The notes: generated from the letters alone by a model not told the origin. Numbered from the stretch's first letter, positions 15,185-22,364 are shown. The stretch: 23,638 nt of DNA from a virus (IMGVR_UViG_3300050026_000365:1-23638), one strand, 5' to 3'. Made by a program: numbers and translations.

Positions 15185-16015
15185 TTACGCCTCCTGTGTA
15201 ATTTTTATAAACTCTGTAAGTTTCAGTTGAAAATTCTTCTCCGCCTCAATGTAGTCTGATCTCATCAGATCGCTGTTCATCGTGCTCCTGGCCAGAGGCG
15301 CTTCAATGGTACAAAAACCCAGACCGCCAGAACCCCAAAATTCATGTTCCCTGTACTCCTGCCACGTCCAGGTATTGTCAGGCATCAAGACCACCGGACA
15401 TCCGCAGAGTCTTGCAATCTCCGTTATCGCTGTGACTGAATCGTAACAGTATAACATCTCACAGCGGTTCAGTTTATAGGCAAGGCGGCACTGGCCCTCA
15501 TCACCGCGAAAATCTTCTTTCCCTCCCAGTAGTGGGTAAAGAACCAACGGGTCGTTAAGGCTCGTGGCCTCCTGTCTGCTTTTGCCACGATAGACCAGTC
15601 TACCGTGCCGAGGAAGTTTCCCATCATAGAAAACATCAAGATCAATGTGAGGAATTAACATGACACGCTCTGGGGGAAGTCCCAACTTTGTATTGAAAAG
15701 TTTTGAGTAAGTATAGCAAATTCCGTCCGTAGGAATACTTGTTGGCCCACCACAAACCCCTGGTAAATTTAATAAATAATGAACTACTGTTTTAGTGTGA
15801 AACGGATTATTAAATAAAATTTCTGGTAGAACAGCAATTGCATTTTCATCATTACTTCCCCAAAGAGGAATCCTCTCCCACTTTGGGTTCTGAATTGGCT
15901 GATTTGTGAAAACGACTTGTCCTCTTTTTTGCAATTCTACTGCAAGTCTGTTTAAGACGACGATACCGCCGCTGCTTCTGTCGAAAGGTGGAAACCAAAC
16001 TGCGTATGGGTTCAT
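15185..16015 (-). CDS. Glycosyltransferase-like protein (GT-B type)
   Basis: 276 residues from ATG 16015, with AGGAGG lying in the last codons of the upstream HNH gene. The N-terminus (WFPPFDRSSGGIVVLNRLAV, then ELQKRGQVVF) has the opening helix pattern of GT-B glycosyltransferases. VMLIPHIDLDVFYDGK and LVYRGKSR fit the inter-domain region, and YCYDSVTAITEIARLCGCPV resembles the donor-binding part of GT-B enzymes, where a Glu contacts the nucleotide sugar. It is shorter than usual GT-B proteins (about 350-400) but keeps both halves. It probably transfers a sugar to a cell-surface or virion acceptor; donor unknown. Confidence 0.65.
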   Translation of the reverse strand: MNPYAVWFPPFDRSSGGIVVLNRLAVELQKRGQVVFTNQPIQNPKWERIPLWGSNDENAIAVLPEILFNNPFHTKTVVHYLLNLPGVCGGPTSIPTDGICYTYSKLFNTKLGLPPERVMLIPHIDLDVFYDGKLPRHGRLVYRGKSRQEATSLNDPLVLYPLLGGKEDFRGDEGQCRLAYKLNRCEMLYCYDSVTAITEIARLCGCPVVLMPDNTWTWQEYREHEFWGSGGLGFCTIEAPLARSTMNSDLMRSDYIEAEKNFQLKLTEFIKITQEA

Positions 16016-16016
16016 C

Positions 16017-16772
16017 TTATCCTCCTATGCAAAGTGATGGCTGGAATGGTTTTTCTAAAGTAGCTCGCTTACTCCTATTCTTTGAACACTCCAATGGTTG
16101 TAAGTTTTTCAAAGACCAACAAATGCGAAAATCTATATCTTCCGGTTTTTCAAAGTTAAAAACAGCAATAGGGATCTTATGATCTATTTCCCAAACAGTA
16201 CCGTAATTCTCCCAAGTCATCCCCGGCTTAAACAACTTCTCAAGGTGGCACTTGAGTTGGTCAATTGTAAATTTTACCAAAGATTCCCACGTCTGTTTAT
16301 TCTTAGCCCCATGAAGAGAATGTGAAATTCCTCCCGATATAGACTGTCTCAGTCTGTATTTTAAAGAACTTCTCCTTTTTGTTCCCCTTCGTTTCTCTAT
16401 TGCTCGAACCACTTCCGGATTATTTGTCCGCCATTTTTTAGTTGCTGTTTTTATTTTCTCCATGTTTGCTTCCCGATACTTTGCCGTTATTACACTTCTT
16501 TTTTCTGGGTGCTTTAACTCCCATTTTTTTGTTAATTCTTTCATCCTCTCTGGATGCGATAAACGCCAATTATTTGAATATCCTGGATGTGCTGCGCGCC
16601 ATATATCCTGCGCTGCTTGGTTCTTCGATGGATTATTTATTCTCCAGTTGAAAGATGTTTTATTCTTACAGCCCTTGCAAATAGAATATAAGCCATCGTT
16701 GGAATATTTATCCCTGTGAAAATAAACTAGAGTTGCTTCTTTTGGTTGACCACATTTTGAACAAATTTTCAT
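16017..16772 (-). CDS. HNH endonuclease, probable homing nuclease
   Basis: 251 residues. The N-terminal zinc ribbon has CSKCG and CKGC (4-7 and 32-35). A central basic region carries repeated W(R/E)...HPE/NPE units (RAAHPGYSNNWRLSHPER, KKWELKHPEKR, KKWRTNNPE), typical of free-standing HNH homing nucleases. The HNH core is WEIDHKIPIAVFNF with Asp-His at 197-198, and SLKNLQPLECSKNRSK supplies the later Asn residues. Such genes spread between phages by cutting DNA lacking them. The start overlaps the previous stop (ATGA) without a good ribosome binding site, while its 3' end contains the ribosome binding site for the next gene. Confidence 0.85.
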   Translation of the reverse strand: MKICSKCGQPKEATLVYFHRDKYSNDGLYSICKGCKNKTSFNWRINNPSKNQAAQDIWRAAHPGYSNNWRLSHPERMKELTKKWELKHPEKRSVITAKYREANMEKIKTATKKWRTNNPEVVRAIEKRRGTKRRSSLKYRLRQSISGGISHSLHGAKNKQTWESLVKFTIDQLKCHLEKLFKPGMTWENYGTVWEIDHKIPIAVFNFEKPEDIDFRICWSLKNLQPLECSKNRSKRATLEKPFQPSLCIGG

Positions 16773-17383
16773 TCTTCTTCTTCTTTTTTTATATCTATCA
16801 ATTGCCCTTCTGGATTAATAACACTCTCAAGGAACTTAAGATCCGCCCCTGATGGCATAGCGGTTTTTAGTTTTTCCGCATCGTTTTTTAATCCGCTGAT
16901 CACAAAAAAGAATCCAGAGTTCTGTCCCTGTGGTATCTTCAAACGAAGGCGTGCTTCCATTTCCTTAACTTCCACCTTGAGTAATTCTTTGATAATAACA
17001 TCCTGCAGCGCTTCACTCTTCTTTGCGCGTTTCAAGATTTTATTCCGCCCACCTAATTTCGCCAGAACCCATTTCAGGTCTTCACGCAGTTTTATTTCTT
17101 TGGCGTTGAGGATTCCATCATCACTATCGTCTTCGGGAGGTTCGACTTCCGGTTCCTCTTTTTTCCGATTCGGATCGTTGCTGCCAAAAAATCTTTTACT
17201 CGGGTCTTTGGCTATCGCTTCTTTTTGCACCGCATGCTGCTTAGCGAGAAATGCTTTTTGCTTTTCCGATAATTCCTTCTTGGCTTTCTTCATGATCTTT
17301 TTATGCCGGCGCGGAACCCGGTCAGGAATAATACTTTTTAAAATCTCAGCGCCCTTCGGCTCATTGCCTGGTTTACCGTCCAT
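16769..17383 (-). CDS. Possible terminase small subunit
   Basis: I choose ATG 17383 (MDGKPGNEPKG), which overlaps the methyltransferase stop as TAATG and has GAAGG upstream. The 204-residue protein is very charged: a basic N-terminus (RRHKKIMKKAKKELSEKQKA), an acidic linker (EEPEVEPPEDDSDDG), then a helical core KLREDLKWVLAKLGGRNKIL followed by IIKELLKVEVKEM. The 'DLKWVLAKLGG' segment resembles the central part of some phage small terminases. It is about 4.7 kb upstream of terL rather than adjacent. The call is tentative; an alternative is a DNA-binding virion protein. Confidence 0.4.
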   Translation of the reverse strand: MDGKPGNEPKGAEILKSIIPDRVPRRHKKIMKKAKKELSEKQKAFLAKQHAVQKEAIAKDPSKRFFGSNDPNRKKEEPEVEPPEDDSDDGILNAKEIKLREDLKWVLAKLGGRNKILKRAKKSEALQDVIIKELLKVEVKEMEARLRLKIPQGQNSGFFFVISGLKNDAEKLKTAMPSGADLKFLESVINPEGQLIDIKKEEEE

Positions 17384-18003
17384 TACCGCACCTTCATCAA
17401 AACAGCGAGAGCTTCTTTTTTGTATTCTCCAACAACTTCCCACTGTGGATTCTTTTTTATTTCTTCATACCACCGATGAAGTTCCGGCAGGGCTTTTATA
17501 AACTCAGCAGGGCCAACAACATCGTGAAGGCAAAGAACACCTCTATCCACTATCCGATGCCGGACAGCTTCATACGCATCTTTCATGGAAGAAAGAATAT
17601 CAAGGTCAAGAAGGCAATAGTGGATTTTGTGTAAAAACCAACATGAGTGATGATCAATTAATCCCCGAAGAAGAAGCACATCCAATTCCTGCCTGGCTAA
17701 TTCGGCGCGCTGATAAGCGATGGATAATTTTTCTTTACCATGTTCCTTGTAGTGGCCATCCATGCAGTTGGCCCCTGTTGATTCCGGACCGGTAGATAAT
17801 TGTTTTGGATGACCGGTGAAGGTATCAAAACCCCAAACAACTCCGCGTCCCTTCCACATTTTACCCAGAGATTCAACACCGCCACCATAAGCAACTCCCA
17901 TTTCCACGCCAACAAGTTCTTCATCCGGGAATTCATTCATAATGGTTTTTTGAATTATTGCCAGCAATTTATCCGCGCCGTTCAGACTGTTCAAATTAAT
18001 CAT
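17383..18003 (-). CDS. SAM-dependent methyltransferase, TylF/Methyltransf_24-like
   Basis: 206 residues from ATG 18003 with AGGAGG seven bases upstream. Motif I is LVGVEMGVAYGGGVESLGK (30-48), where an acidic residue precedes a glycine loop, followed by VVWGFDTFTGHP (55-66) with the second acidic residue. LLDLDI (131-136) and CLHDVV (158-163) match the metal-linked Asp residues of macrocin-type O-methyltransferases that act on sugars. Length fits, though these enzymes are often ~250. It heads the sugar-enzyme cluster and may O-methylate a sugar made by the downstream enzymes. It overlaps the ASCH-like gene by 8 bp. Confidence 0.75.
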   Translation of the reverse strand: MINLNSLNGADKLLAIIQKTIMNEFPDEELVGVEMGVAYGGGVESLGKMWKGRGVVWGFDTFTGHPKQLSTGPESTGANCMDGHYKEHGKEKLSIAYQRAELARQELDVLLLRGLIDHHSCWFLHKIHYCLLDLDILSSMKDAYEAVRHRIVDRGVLCLHDVVGPAEFIKALPELHRWYEEIKKNPQWEVVGEYKKEALAVLMKVR

Positions 18004-18667
18004 TTTTTATCCTCCTGAATTCAATTACCCAACACCATGGATTTGATGACCGCGGATACTTTTTACCGTTGATAGAATCCCAAAGTTGACAAAAAACATC
18101 TTTAGCCGAATTTCCACTTAAATATTTTTTGCCTGACCATATCTGAAATGAGTTACTATAGTTTGCATAAATATTCGTGATGCCCTCTTTTATTGCATCC
18201 TCTTCCGTAATCTCCTGCAACCTCTCCACTCTAACATTGGTAATTTCCAGCGTAATACGGGAAGCCCAGCGCGGCATAAAGATGGAAGGTCGCCAATGCG
18301 TCGGTACTTCTTTCCCTTCGCTGTTTATTATTTCATTTGGTGGGCGTAATAATCCGTCAGCTTTATAGTGGATAATTCCCGCAGGGCATCCCGCAAAAGT
18401 TTCCCTCAACCAAAGATAATCGCCAACTTGACCGTAAGGGCATTTAAAACCGTCGCCCTCAGGGTATGCTTCTTGTGCAAATTTATCCGTGACTTTCAGC
18501 GGGCCCCAAAATATAAAACTTCCATCTTTGTGTTTTGTGGCTTGAACCCATTGATCAGGTGCATTATTTATTTTTTCTAATCCTTTTGTACGCCGCGTCA
18601 GAGATTTAATATCTGCCAAAGTTGCTTTCACCATCGGTGTTGACATTAAGATCGGACGTTCTCTCAT
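17996..18667 (-). CDS. ASCH/PUA-like phage protein
   Basis: Start chosen at ATG 18667 (MRERPILMSTPMVKATLADI), which overlaps the upstream stop as ATGA and has GGAGGG nearby. The 223 residues match a widespread phage family: PILMSTPMVKATLADIKSLT, CPYGQVGDYLWLRETF, WRPSIFMPRWASRITLEITN, VRVERLQEITEEDAIKEGI and an LWDSING...NPWCWVIEF end. This family has an ASCH/PUA-type fold thought to bind RNA or modified nucleotides; its role in phage is not settled. The family fit is good by motif recall. Confidence 0.75.
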   Translation of the reverse strand: MRERPILMSTPMVKATLADIKSLTRRTKGLEKINNAPDQWVQATKHKDGSFIFWGPLKVTDKFAQEAYPEGDGFKCPYGQVGDYLWLRETFAGCPAGIIHYKADGLLRPPNEIINSEGKEVPTHWRPSIFMPRWASRITLEITNVRVERLQEITEEDAIKEGITNIYANYSNSFQIWSGKKYLSGNSAKDVFCQLWDSINGKKYPRSSNPWCWVIEFRRIKND

Positions 18668-18891
18668 TCCACTCCCTCCACTTCTGTCCACTCAATTTCC
18701 AATTTCACTGTCCAACTGTTTGGATGATCGTGCATCCAATTCCAGATCACCTTCGGGTCCACTCCCTGTTTCTTCGCCATTTTATCTACCATGAGTTTCT
18801 TCGCCTGCTCAAGAGAATAGGCCTGCGCATATTCTTTTTTCTTCTCAACATGGAAAGCAAAGATCCCTCTGTATAGATTTTTAGCGGCCAT
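18664..18891 (-). CDS. Hypothetical protein (75 aa)
   Basis: 75 residues from ATG 18891 with GAGG about nine bases upstream and its stop coupled to the ASCH-like gene. Sequence MAAKNLYRGIFAFHVEKKKE, then SLEQAKKLMVDKMAKKQGVD and a beta end WTVKLEIEWTEVEG. The alternation of strands and helices suggests a small folded domain, possibly DNA- or RNA-binding because of its charge. No known motif. It lies 20 bp after the primase/ATPase gene, in the early replication part. Confidence 0.6.
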   Translation of the reverse strand: MAAKNLYRGIFAFHVEKKKEYAQAYSLEQAKKLMVDKMAKKQGVDPKVIWNWMHDHPNSWTVKLEIEWTEVEGVE

Positions 18892-18911
18892 GTCAGAACC
18901 TCAAGAATCCT

Positions 18912-20624
18912 CTAGAATCGAAGGAATCCGAAATTGTTCAGTATATGAAATCTTGAACCTCTCTGCTGCAGTTCAAAGCGACACTTCTTCCCATCTATTT
19001 TACCATGCTTCGGCGCTTTGCATTTAAGAATTTCGCAAATACCTTCCGGATTTTCATTCGAGGTTGACTGATAAGTCGAGAAGGCGATAGCCAGTCTTGG
19101 CTTCTCCATAACAAGATCACCCGACCTGGGCATTTGCTGATGTTTCTTTTTCTGAATAGCGACAATTGCTATTCCCGTTGTTAATTTGTCCTGTATCTGG
19201 GTGAGAAACTCCGCCCCTCGAAAATAATCAGAATCCTTGAATTCCAGGTAATCGATAATATTGATCGCGTCCGGCCGGATGGCCATGTGAAAATCAGAAC
19301 TCCGCTTTACATAATCGGTAAGGTCCGATTGCTTCCAAAAACTGAGCGGCAAACTAAAGGCGGCGAATCGCTTCTTAAGTTCTGACTTACCCATCTCTGA
19401 TGAAATGTAGCGGAGTGGAGACCATTCCTTGTTGTCCTTCAAAACATTTAAACAGAAACTGCTCTTTCCGGAATTAAACTCTCCTGCCACCAGAATTATA
19501 TTCCCCTGACTGATTTCTGCAATATCGTTTAGCCCCAGGGGTAACTTTACCGGAAACTCTACCTCAATCTCTTCATGCTCTTCAAAGGTAATAAAATTAA
19601 CATCCTTCTCTACTAACTTGTATGAGCCTGGCCTATTACCGGATTCTTCTATAATTCCCCTGTCTTTCAAGCGTTTAAGCGCCATTCGCACCGCTGTTTT
19701 GTCCTCTTTTGTGACAACTTGTAACTCGTTGTAACACGATGTGACAGACATGTTACACGATTGTGACAAGATCCAAGACTCAACTTCAGCAGAAAGATTT
19801 CTTTCTTTCCTCTCCGCACGGTCTAAAGCGCTGTTACATTTTGTCACAATCCATTTCTTGTCCGGATTCTCTCCCCACGAAACAACAAGCCTTTCAAGTA
19901 TTTGTGTAATTTCTTCTTTTGGCATACCGCCTTTTACAAGACAATTTGCAGTATGGAACAGATCATTGTCCCTCGTTCCATTCTCAAATAATGTAACAGG
20001 TTGTGACAGGCCAGATGGGTTTTTACCGTTTTTTTCGTCTGCAGCCGGAGAGAGAGAGTTATATATAATATTATTATTATATATAATATTATTATATGCG
20101 GCCTTTAAGGCCGCTGGAAGATCTGTTAGCGCGCATCCGTCCGTGCCAATATCCCAGGAGTAGTCTCCTGCAATTCCCTTCTTTGAATTTACTGCATAGA
20201 GCTTCGAAGGCGGTGCCACAATATAACCACCTTCACCACGGTAATCCGTCCCCGGTATCTTGCCAACACCAACCGTGATCTTCAAATCTGCAGGGAAAAT
20301 AAAATAAAGATGCTGCCATCCAGTCGGAGTTCTCACGGTCGGAGTCATCAAGGTGTCAGGAAGGTATTTATTAATATTATAATCACCTTCTTCTGAATCG
20401 ATATCTACAACAAAAAGGCCGCTAAGCATGCCCGTAACAATGCCAACATTAGCGTCAGGAGTATCTCCCCACCAGTTTAATATCTCTTCCCTTGTTGCTA
20501 ATCTGGTTTGAAATTGAATCCACTTGACCAAGGGCTTCTTATCCCCCGGACAAATAGGAATTACTGACCACTTGTTTTTAAAACGATACTGTAAAGCGGC
20601 CTCTAAAAACGGATTGTTTCCCAC
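18912..20624 (-). CDS. Primase-polymerase fused to RecA-like ATPase
   Basis: 570 residues from GTG 20624 with GAGGGG about six bases upstream. Residues 1-170 form an archaeo-eukaryotic primase (prim-pol) domain, with WGDTPDANVGIVTGMLSGL, then VVDIDSE with the paired Asp 74/76, and WQHLYFIFP. Residues ~215-275 are a helical primase C-terminal domain. About 285-335 is a likely winged helix (KTAVRMALKRLKDRGIIEES). The C-terminal ATPase has Walker A GEFNSGKSS (381-389) and Walker B INIIDYLEF (454-462), and ends IAIVAIQKKKH. This combines priming and helicase-like ATPase in one chain and should start DNA replication. A short repeated AT-rich linker lies at 180-190. Confidence 0.85.
   Translation of the reverse strand: MGNNPFLEAALQYRFKNKWSVIPICPGDKKPLVKWIQFQTRLATREEILNWWGDTPDANVGIVTGMLSGLFVVDIDSEEGDYNINKYLPDTLMTPTVRTPTGWQHLYFIFPADLKITVGVGKIPGTDYRGEGGYIVAPPSKLYAVNSKKGIAGDYSWDIGTDGCALTDLPAALKAAYNNIIYNNNIIYNSLSPAADEKNGKNPSGLSQPVTLFENGTRDNDLFHTANCLVKGGMPKEEITQILERLVVSWGENPDKKWIVTKCNSALDRAERKERNLSAEVESWILSQSCNMSVTSCYNELQVVTKEDKTAVRMALKRLKDRGIIEESGNRPGSYKLVEKDVNFITFEEHEEIEVEFPVKLPLGLNDIAEISQGNIILVAGEFNSGKSSFCLNVLKDNKEWSPLRYISSEMGKSELKKRFAAFSLPLSFWKQSDLTDYVKRSSDFHMAIRPDAINIIDYLEFKDSDYFRGAEFLTQIQDKLTTGIAIVAIQKKKHQQMPRSGDLVMEKPRLAIAFSTYQSTSNENPEGICEILKCKAPKHGKIDGKKCRFELQQRGSRFHILNNFGFLRF
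20060..20094 (-). repeat. 17-bp direct repeat, 18-bp period, inside primase gene
   Basis: TATATATAATATTATTA occurs twice, at 20060-20076 and 20078-20094, in frame. It encodes a duplicated Asn-Ile-Ile-Tyr-Asn-Asn linker between the primase and downstream domains. The stretch is very AT-rich and symmetric, suggesting a slippage product. Confidence 0.8.
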
Positions 20625-20635
20625 AAGAGACCCCT

Positions 20636-20824
20636 CTAAATTTCTTTATTTAATTCACTCCATTTAAAACCCAATGCCTTTACAAACTTCTGCTGATAGT
20701 CTTCCGTCGCTTCCATGGCGCCCGAAAGAATGTTACTAACAGTAGTTTCATGTAACTCAATAGCCTTTGCGAATTTCCTCTGTGAACCAAATTGATTAAT
20801 GATTTCTATACGAATGCGTTTCAT
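20636..20824 (-). CDS. Small Cro/XRE-like helix-turn-helix regulator
   Basis: 62 residues from ATG 20824 with GGAGGGG five bases upstream. The sequence GSQRKFAKAIELHETTVSNI then LSGAMEAT fits the helix-turn-helix of Cro/CI-type regulators (helix 2 RKFAKAIEL, turn H, recognition helix ETTVSNILSG). The end KFVKALGFKWSELNKEI is a fourth helix. It is the first gene behind the leftward promoter and precedes the primase gene by 11 bp. By analogy it may repress or tune this promoter or the rightward one; no operator match has been shown. Confidence 0.75.
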   Translation of the reverse strand: MKRIRIEIINQFGSQRKFAKAIELHETTVSNILSGAMEATEDYQQKFVKALGFKWSELNKEI

Positions 20825-20950
20825 TGAATCCCCTCCAAGAAGTGAATAAAGACGAGAGCACGTTGAGTTTCAGACAACTTTTAGTCCTCCAGGCAAAGCC
20901 CAGATTCGGCTACCGACATCTTGAAACGCGTACTCCCGTCAGCCAAGGAT

Positions 20951-20980
20951 GACATAACCATAAAGTTTATTAGTTGTCAA
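20951..20980 (-). promoter_or_regulatory. Leftward promoter for regulator and replication genes
   Basis: On the minus strand TTGACA is followed by a 17-base spacer and TGG-TTATGT (an extended -10 form), or by 18 bases and TATGTC. The -35 is perfect but the -10 is weak, which suits a regulated promoter. An AT-rich stretch (TTTTTAAAAATAATCC) lies upstream. It sits about 125 bp before the regulator start and could drive the whole leftward operon. Confidence 0.5.
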
Positions 20981-21062
20981 GGATTATTTTTAAAAATTTT
21001 TATTAAAGAGAAATAGTAGCGGCGAACGCATACGGGGATGGGATACAATAGAAACATGGTGA

Positions 21063-21291
21063 GGGGGTAAAAACCAAAAAGGGGGTAGGTGGGGGGTCAA
21101 GGCAAGCATTCTTTTTGCCCAAAAAGGACCAGGTCAGCAGATGCCAGCAGGAGGCCAGGGCACGATCAACAACAAAAAACAAAGCAATGTCTAATAGTGA
21201 CCCATGCGAGGACTCGAACAAATAGCTTAACAAGCCTAAATCATTGCGTTTCCTTGTAGTATAATTTGTGCATGCCCCCAAATATACCCCC
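21063..21291. other. Candidate attP with inverted G5TA arm motifs
   Basis: The core candidate at 21198-21219 on the minus strand reads GTTCGAGTCCTCGCATGGGT then CA, like the T-loop and 3' end of a tRNA gene. On its left are GGGGGTA at 21063-21069 and 21081-21087 and GGGGGTCA at 21092-21099 on the plus strand. On its right, TACCCCC (21285-21291) and ATGCCCCC (21272-21279) are the same motif inverted. Such an arrangement (core flanked by inverted arm sites) resembles integrase attP sites. The bases before the core do not complete a T-stem, as expected of attP. No integrase gene is present in this window. Confidence 0.4.
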
Positions 21292-21329
21292 AAAATCTAT
21301 TCTGCACAGACTAGGTCATAATGAATAGT

Positions 21330-21393
21330 CCAAAATGGATGACCCAAAATGGATGACCCAAAATGGATGACCCAAAATGGATGACCCAAAATG
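21330..21393 (+). repeat. Iteron array, 14-bp unit, four copies and a partial
   Basis: CCAAAATGGATGAC repeats head to tail exactly every 14 bp at 21330, 21344, 21358 and 21372, then a partial copy CCAAAATG at 21386-21393. With no spacers it is not a CRISPR array. Such iterons are typical binding sites for a replication initiator or repressor. Confidence 0.85.
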
Positions 21394-21452
21394 AACCACT
21401 TGAACACAGGCAGCCTTGTGTCCCTCACTCCTCGATTGCCTCTCTTATTTAG

Positions 21453-21468
21453 TGTGTCAAAAAGCCCA
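21453..21468 (+). repeat. 16-bp direct repeat, copy 1 (copy 2 at 21535-21550)
   Basis: TGTGTCAAAAAGCCCA is repeated identically 82 bp downstream. Its TGTGTCAA core also occurs in the arm of the terminator near 7037-7046. Possible protein binding site. Confidence 0.6.
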
Positions 21469-21534
21469 CAAAAGCCGATAGTTGCATGCTACAACTACCT
21501 TGCAACCTCATGTTATCATTACTCAATACTGGCC

Positions 21535-21550
21535 TGTGTCAAAAAGCCCA
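21535..21550 (+). repeat. 16-bp direct repeat, copy 2
   Basis: Second perfect copy of TGTGTCAAAAAGCCCA, 82 bp from the first, in the gene-poor region before the rightward genes. Confidence 0.6.
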
Positions 21551-21778
21551 TAATCCGGGTATTTGCTGCCACTAAAGAGGCTTTTAAGCACTCCTCATCA
21601 AAAACAGCAAAACTCATCAGCATCTAACCTATTGATATTAAACCCATTAATAAACAAAGGCATATAAGCACAAACGGCACGGCCTTTGCACTATATAAAG
21701 GCGTTATGATAATCGGAAGCTTTAACGCACCAACCATATTTTAAAAAGGAGATCAAATAAAGAAAGGAGCATTTAATT

Positions 21779-21949
21779 ATGACACAAGAACAAAAAGCAC
21801 GAGAAAGCTGGAAAACACTCTACAAAGCGCAAAAGGGAAGCCCTGAAGAATTAACAGCATATCAACAGTATGTCAGCATTTCACAGGGAAATAAACCAGC
21901 TAAGAAGATCAAGACAATCCGAGAGATCAAGCAGCCGGTCAGGATTTAA
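21779..21949 (+). CDS. Small hypothetical protein (56 aa)
   Basis: ATG 21779 follows AAAGGAG with nine-base spacing. The product begins MTQEQKARESWKTLYKAQKG and ends IREIKQPVRI. It is charged and probably helical (KARESWKTLYKAQKGS, EELTAYQQYV) with a basic C-terminus. It is the first gene of the rightward module and stops 21 bp before the next gene's start. No family recognised, but the ribosome binding site and operon position support it. Confidence 0.6.
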   Translation: MTQEQKARESWKTLYKAQKGSPEELTAYQQYVSISQGNKPAKKIKTIREIKQPVRI

Positions 21950-21970
21950 ATAAAAAAAGGAGGCGTGAAA

Positions 21971-22282
21971 ATGTCAACAAACAAAATTCAGTATGTAGCT
22001 AATGTAGTACGGTGGTTTGATAAGATGAACGGGAACACTTATCATTCTGTAAATGTGACAGATGTTTCAACAGGGTTCACGATTTATTGTCCTTATCAAT
22101 ACGGATATGGTGATCATTATCGTCAAACCGCTCTTGTGGCCATGTATAAAGAAATGTGGATTAATAACGTGGATTACACCGATGATATTTTAATGATCGC
22201 GGTAGAAGTGGCAAGAAGGGTATTTTTATGTTTGAACGTGAAAACAATTATCCCATCATGTGGAATGTCACAGACGGATTGA
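21971..22282 (+). CDS. Conserved small phage protein, apparently frameshifted
   Basis: ATG 21971 is preferred because GGAGG is seven bases upstream; a GTG at 21965 sits too close. The protein begins MSTNKIQYVANVVRWFDKMN and contains GNTYHSVNVTDVSTGFTIY, CPYQYGYGDHYRQTALVAMY, a pattern I recognise from small phage/plasmid proteins of unknown function. The frame ends in an unlikely tail (VARRVFLCLNVKTIIPSCGM). Reading in the -1 frame from the ATTTTAATG run near 22188 instead gives FERENNYPIMWNVTDGLKKD, then CIKNGIA and a stop at 22314, which looks like the natural C-terminus. A one-base deletion, a -1 ribosomal slip or an assembly error explains this. Confidence 0.6.
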   Translation: MSTNKIQYVANVVRWFDKMNGNTYHSVNVTDVSTGFTIYCPYQYGYGDHYRQTALVAMYKEMWINNVDYTDDILMIAVEVARRVFLCLNVKTIIPSCGMSQTD

Positions 22283-22364
22283 AAAAAGATTGCATTAAAA
22301 ACGGGATTGCCTAACCATAACAACATGCTGACCTATCGGCTTGACGGGGAGAAAGAAGGGGAAA

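Larger units (their letters stand above)
20825..21778. other. Gene-poor control region between two opposed modules
   Basis: About 950 bp without a convincing gene. From left to right: the leader of the leftward transcript (20825-20950; it contains a short GGC-TTT-GCC hairpin near 20896-20904), a promoter, the attP-like segment, the 14-bp iterons, a pair of 16-bp repeats with nearby inverted repeats (AGTTG/CAACT at 21480-21496), and a weak GCCTTT/AAAGGC palindrome at 21682-21702. A plus-strand promoter for 21779 is not clear: the best candidate, TTGCAC-16-GATAAT near 21685-21712, has a poor -35. Direction of the genes changes here, from minus on the left to plus on the right. Confidence 0.6.

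Noticed and set aside
20876-20914. Twelve-codon leader peptide (MSVAESGLCLED) before the XRE-like gene
   Set aside because: The nearest ribosome binding site is too far away and there is no run of one amino acid or attenuator structure to support it.
21191-21220. Possible tRNA gene on the minus strand
   Set aside because: Only a T-loop and a 3'-end-like stretch are present; the 5' T-stem does not pair and no anticodon or D arm is visible, so it is at most an attachment core.
21003-21293. 96-codon minus-strand frame over the attP-like region
   Set aside because: No ribosome binding site, odd composition (CLDPPPTPFLVF), and it spans G-runs and a tRNA-like segment, so it is probably chance.
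21330-21393. CRISPR array
   Set aside because: Repeats are 14 bp, directly adjacent, and have no spacers or cas genes; iterons are the better reading.
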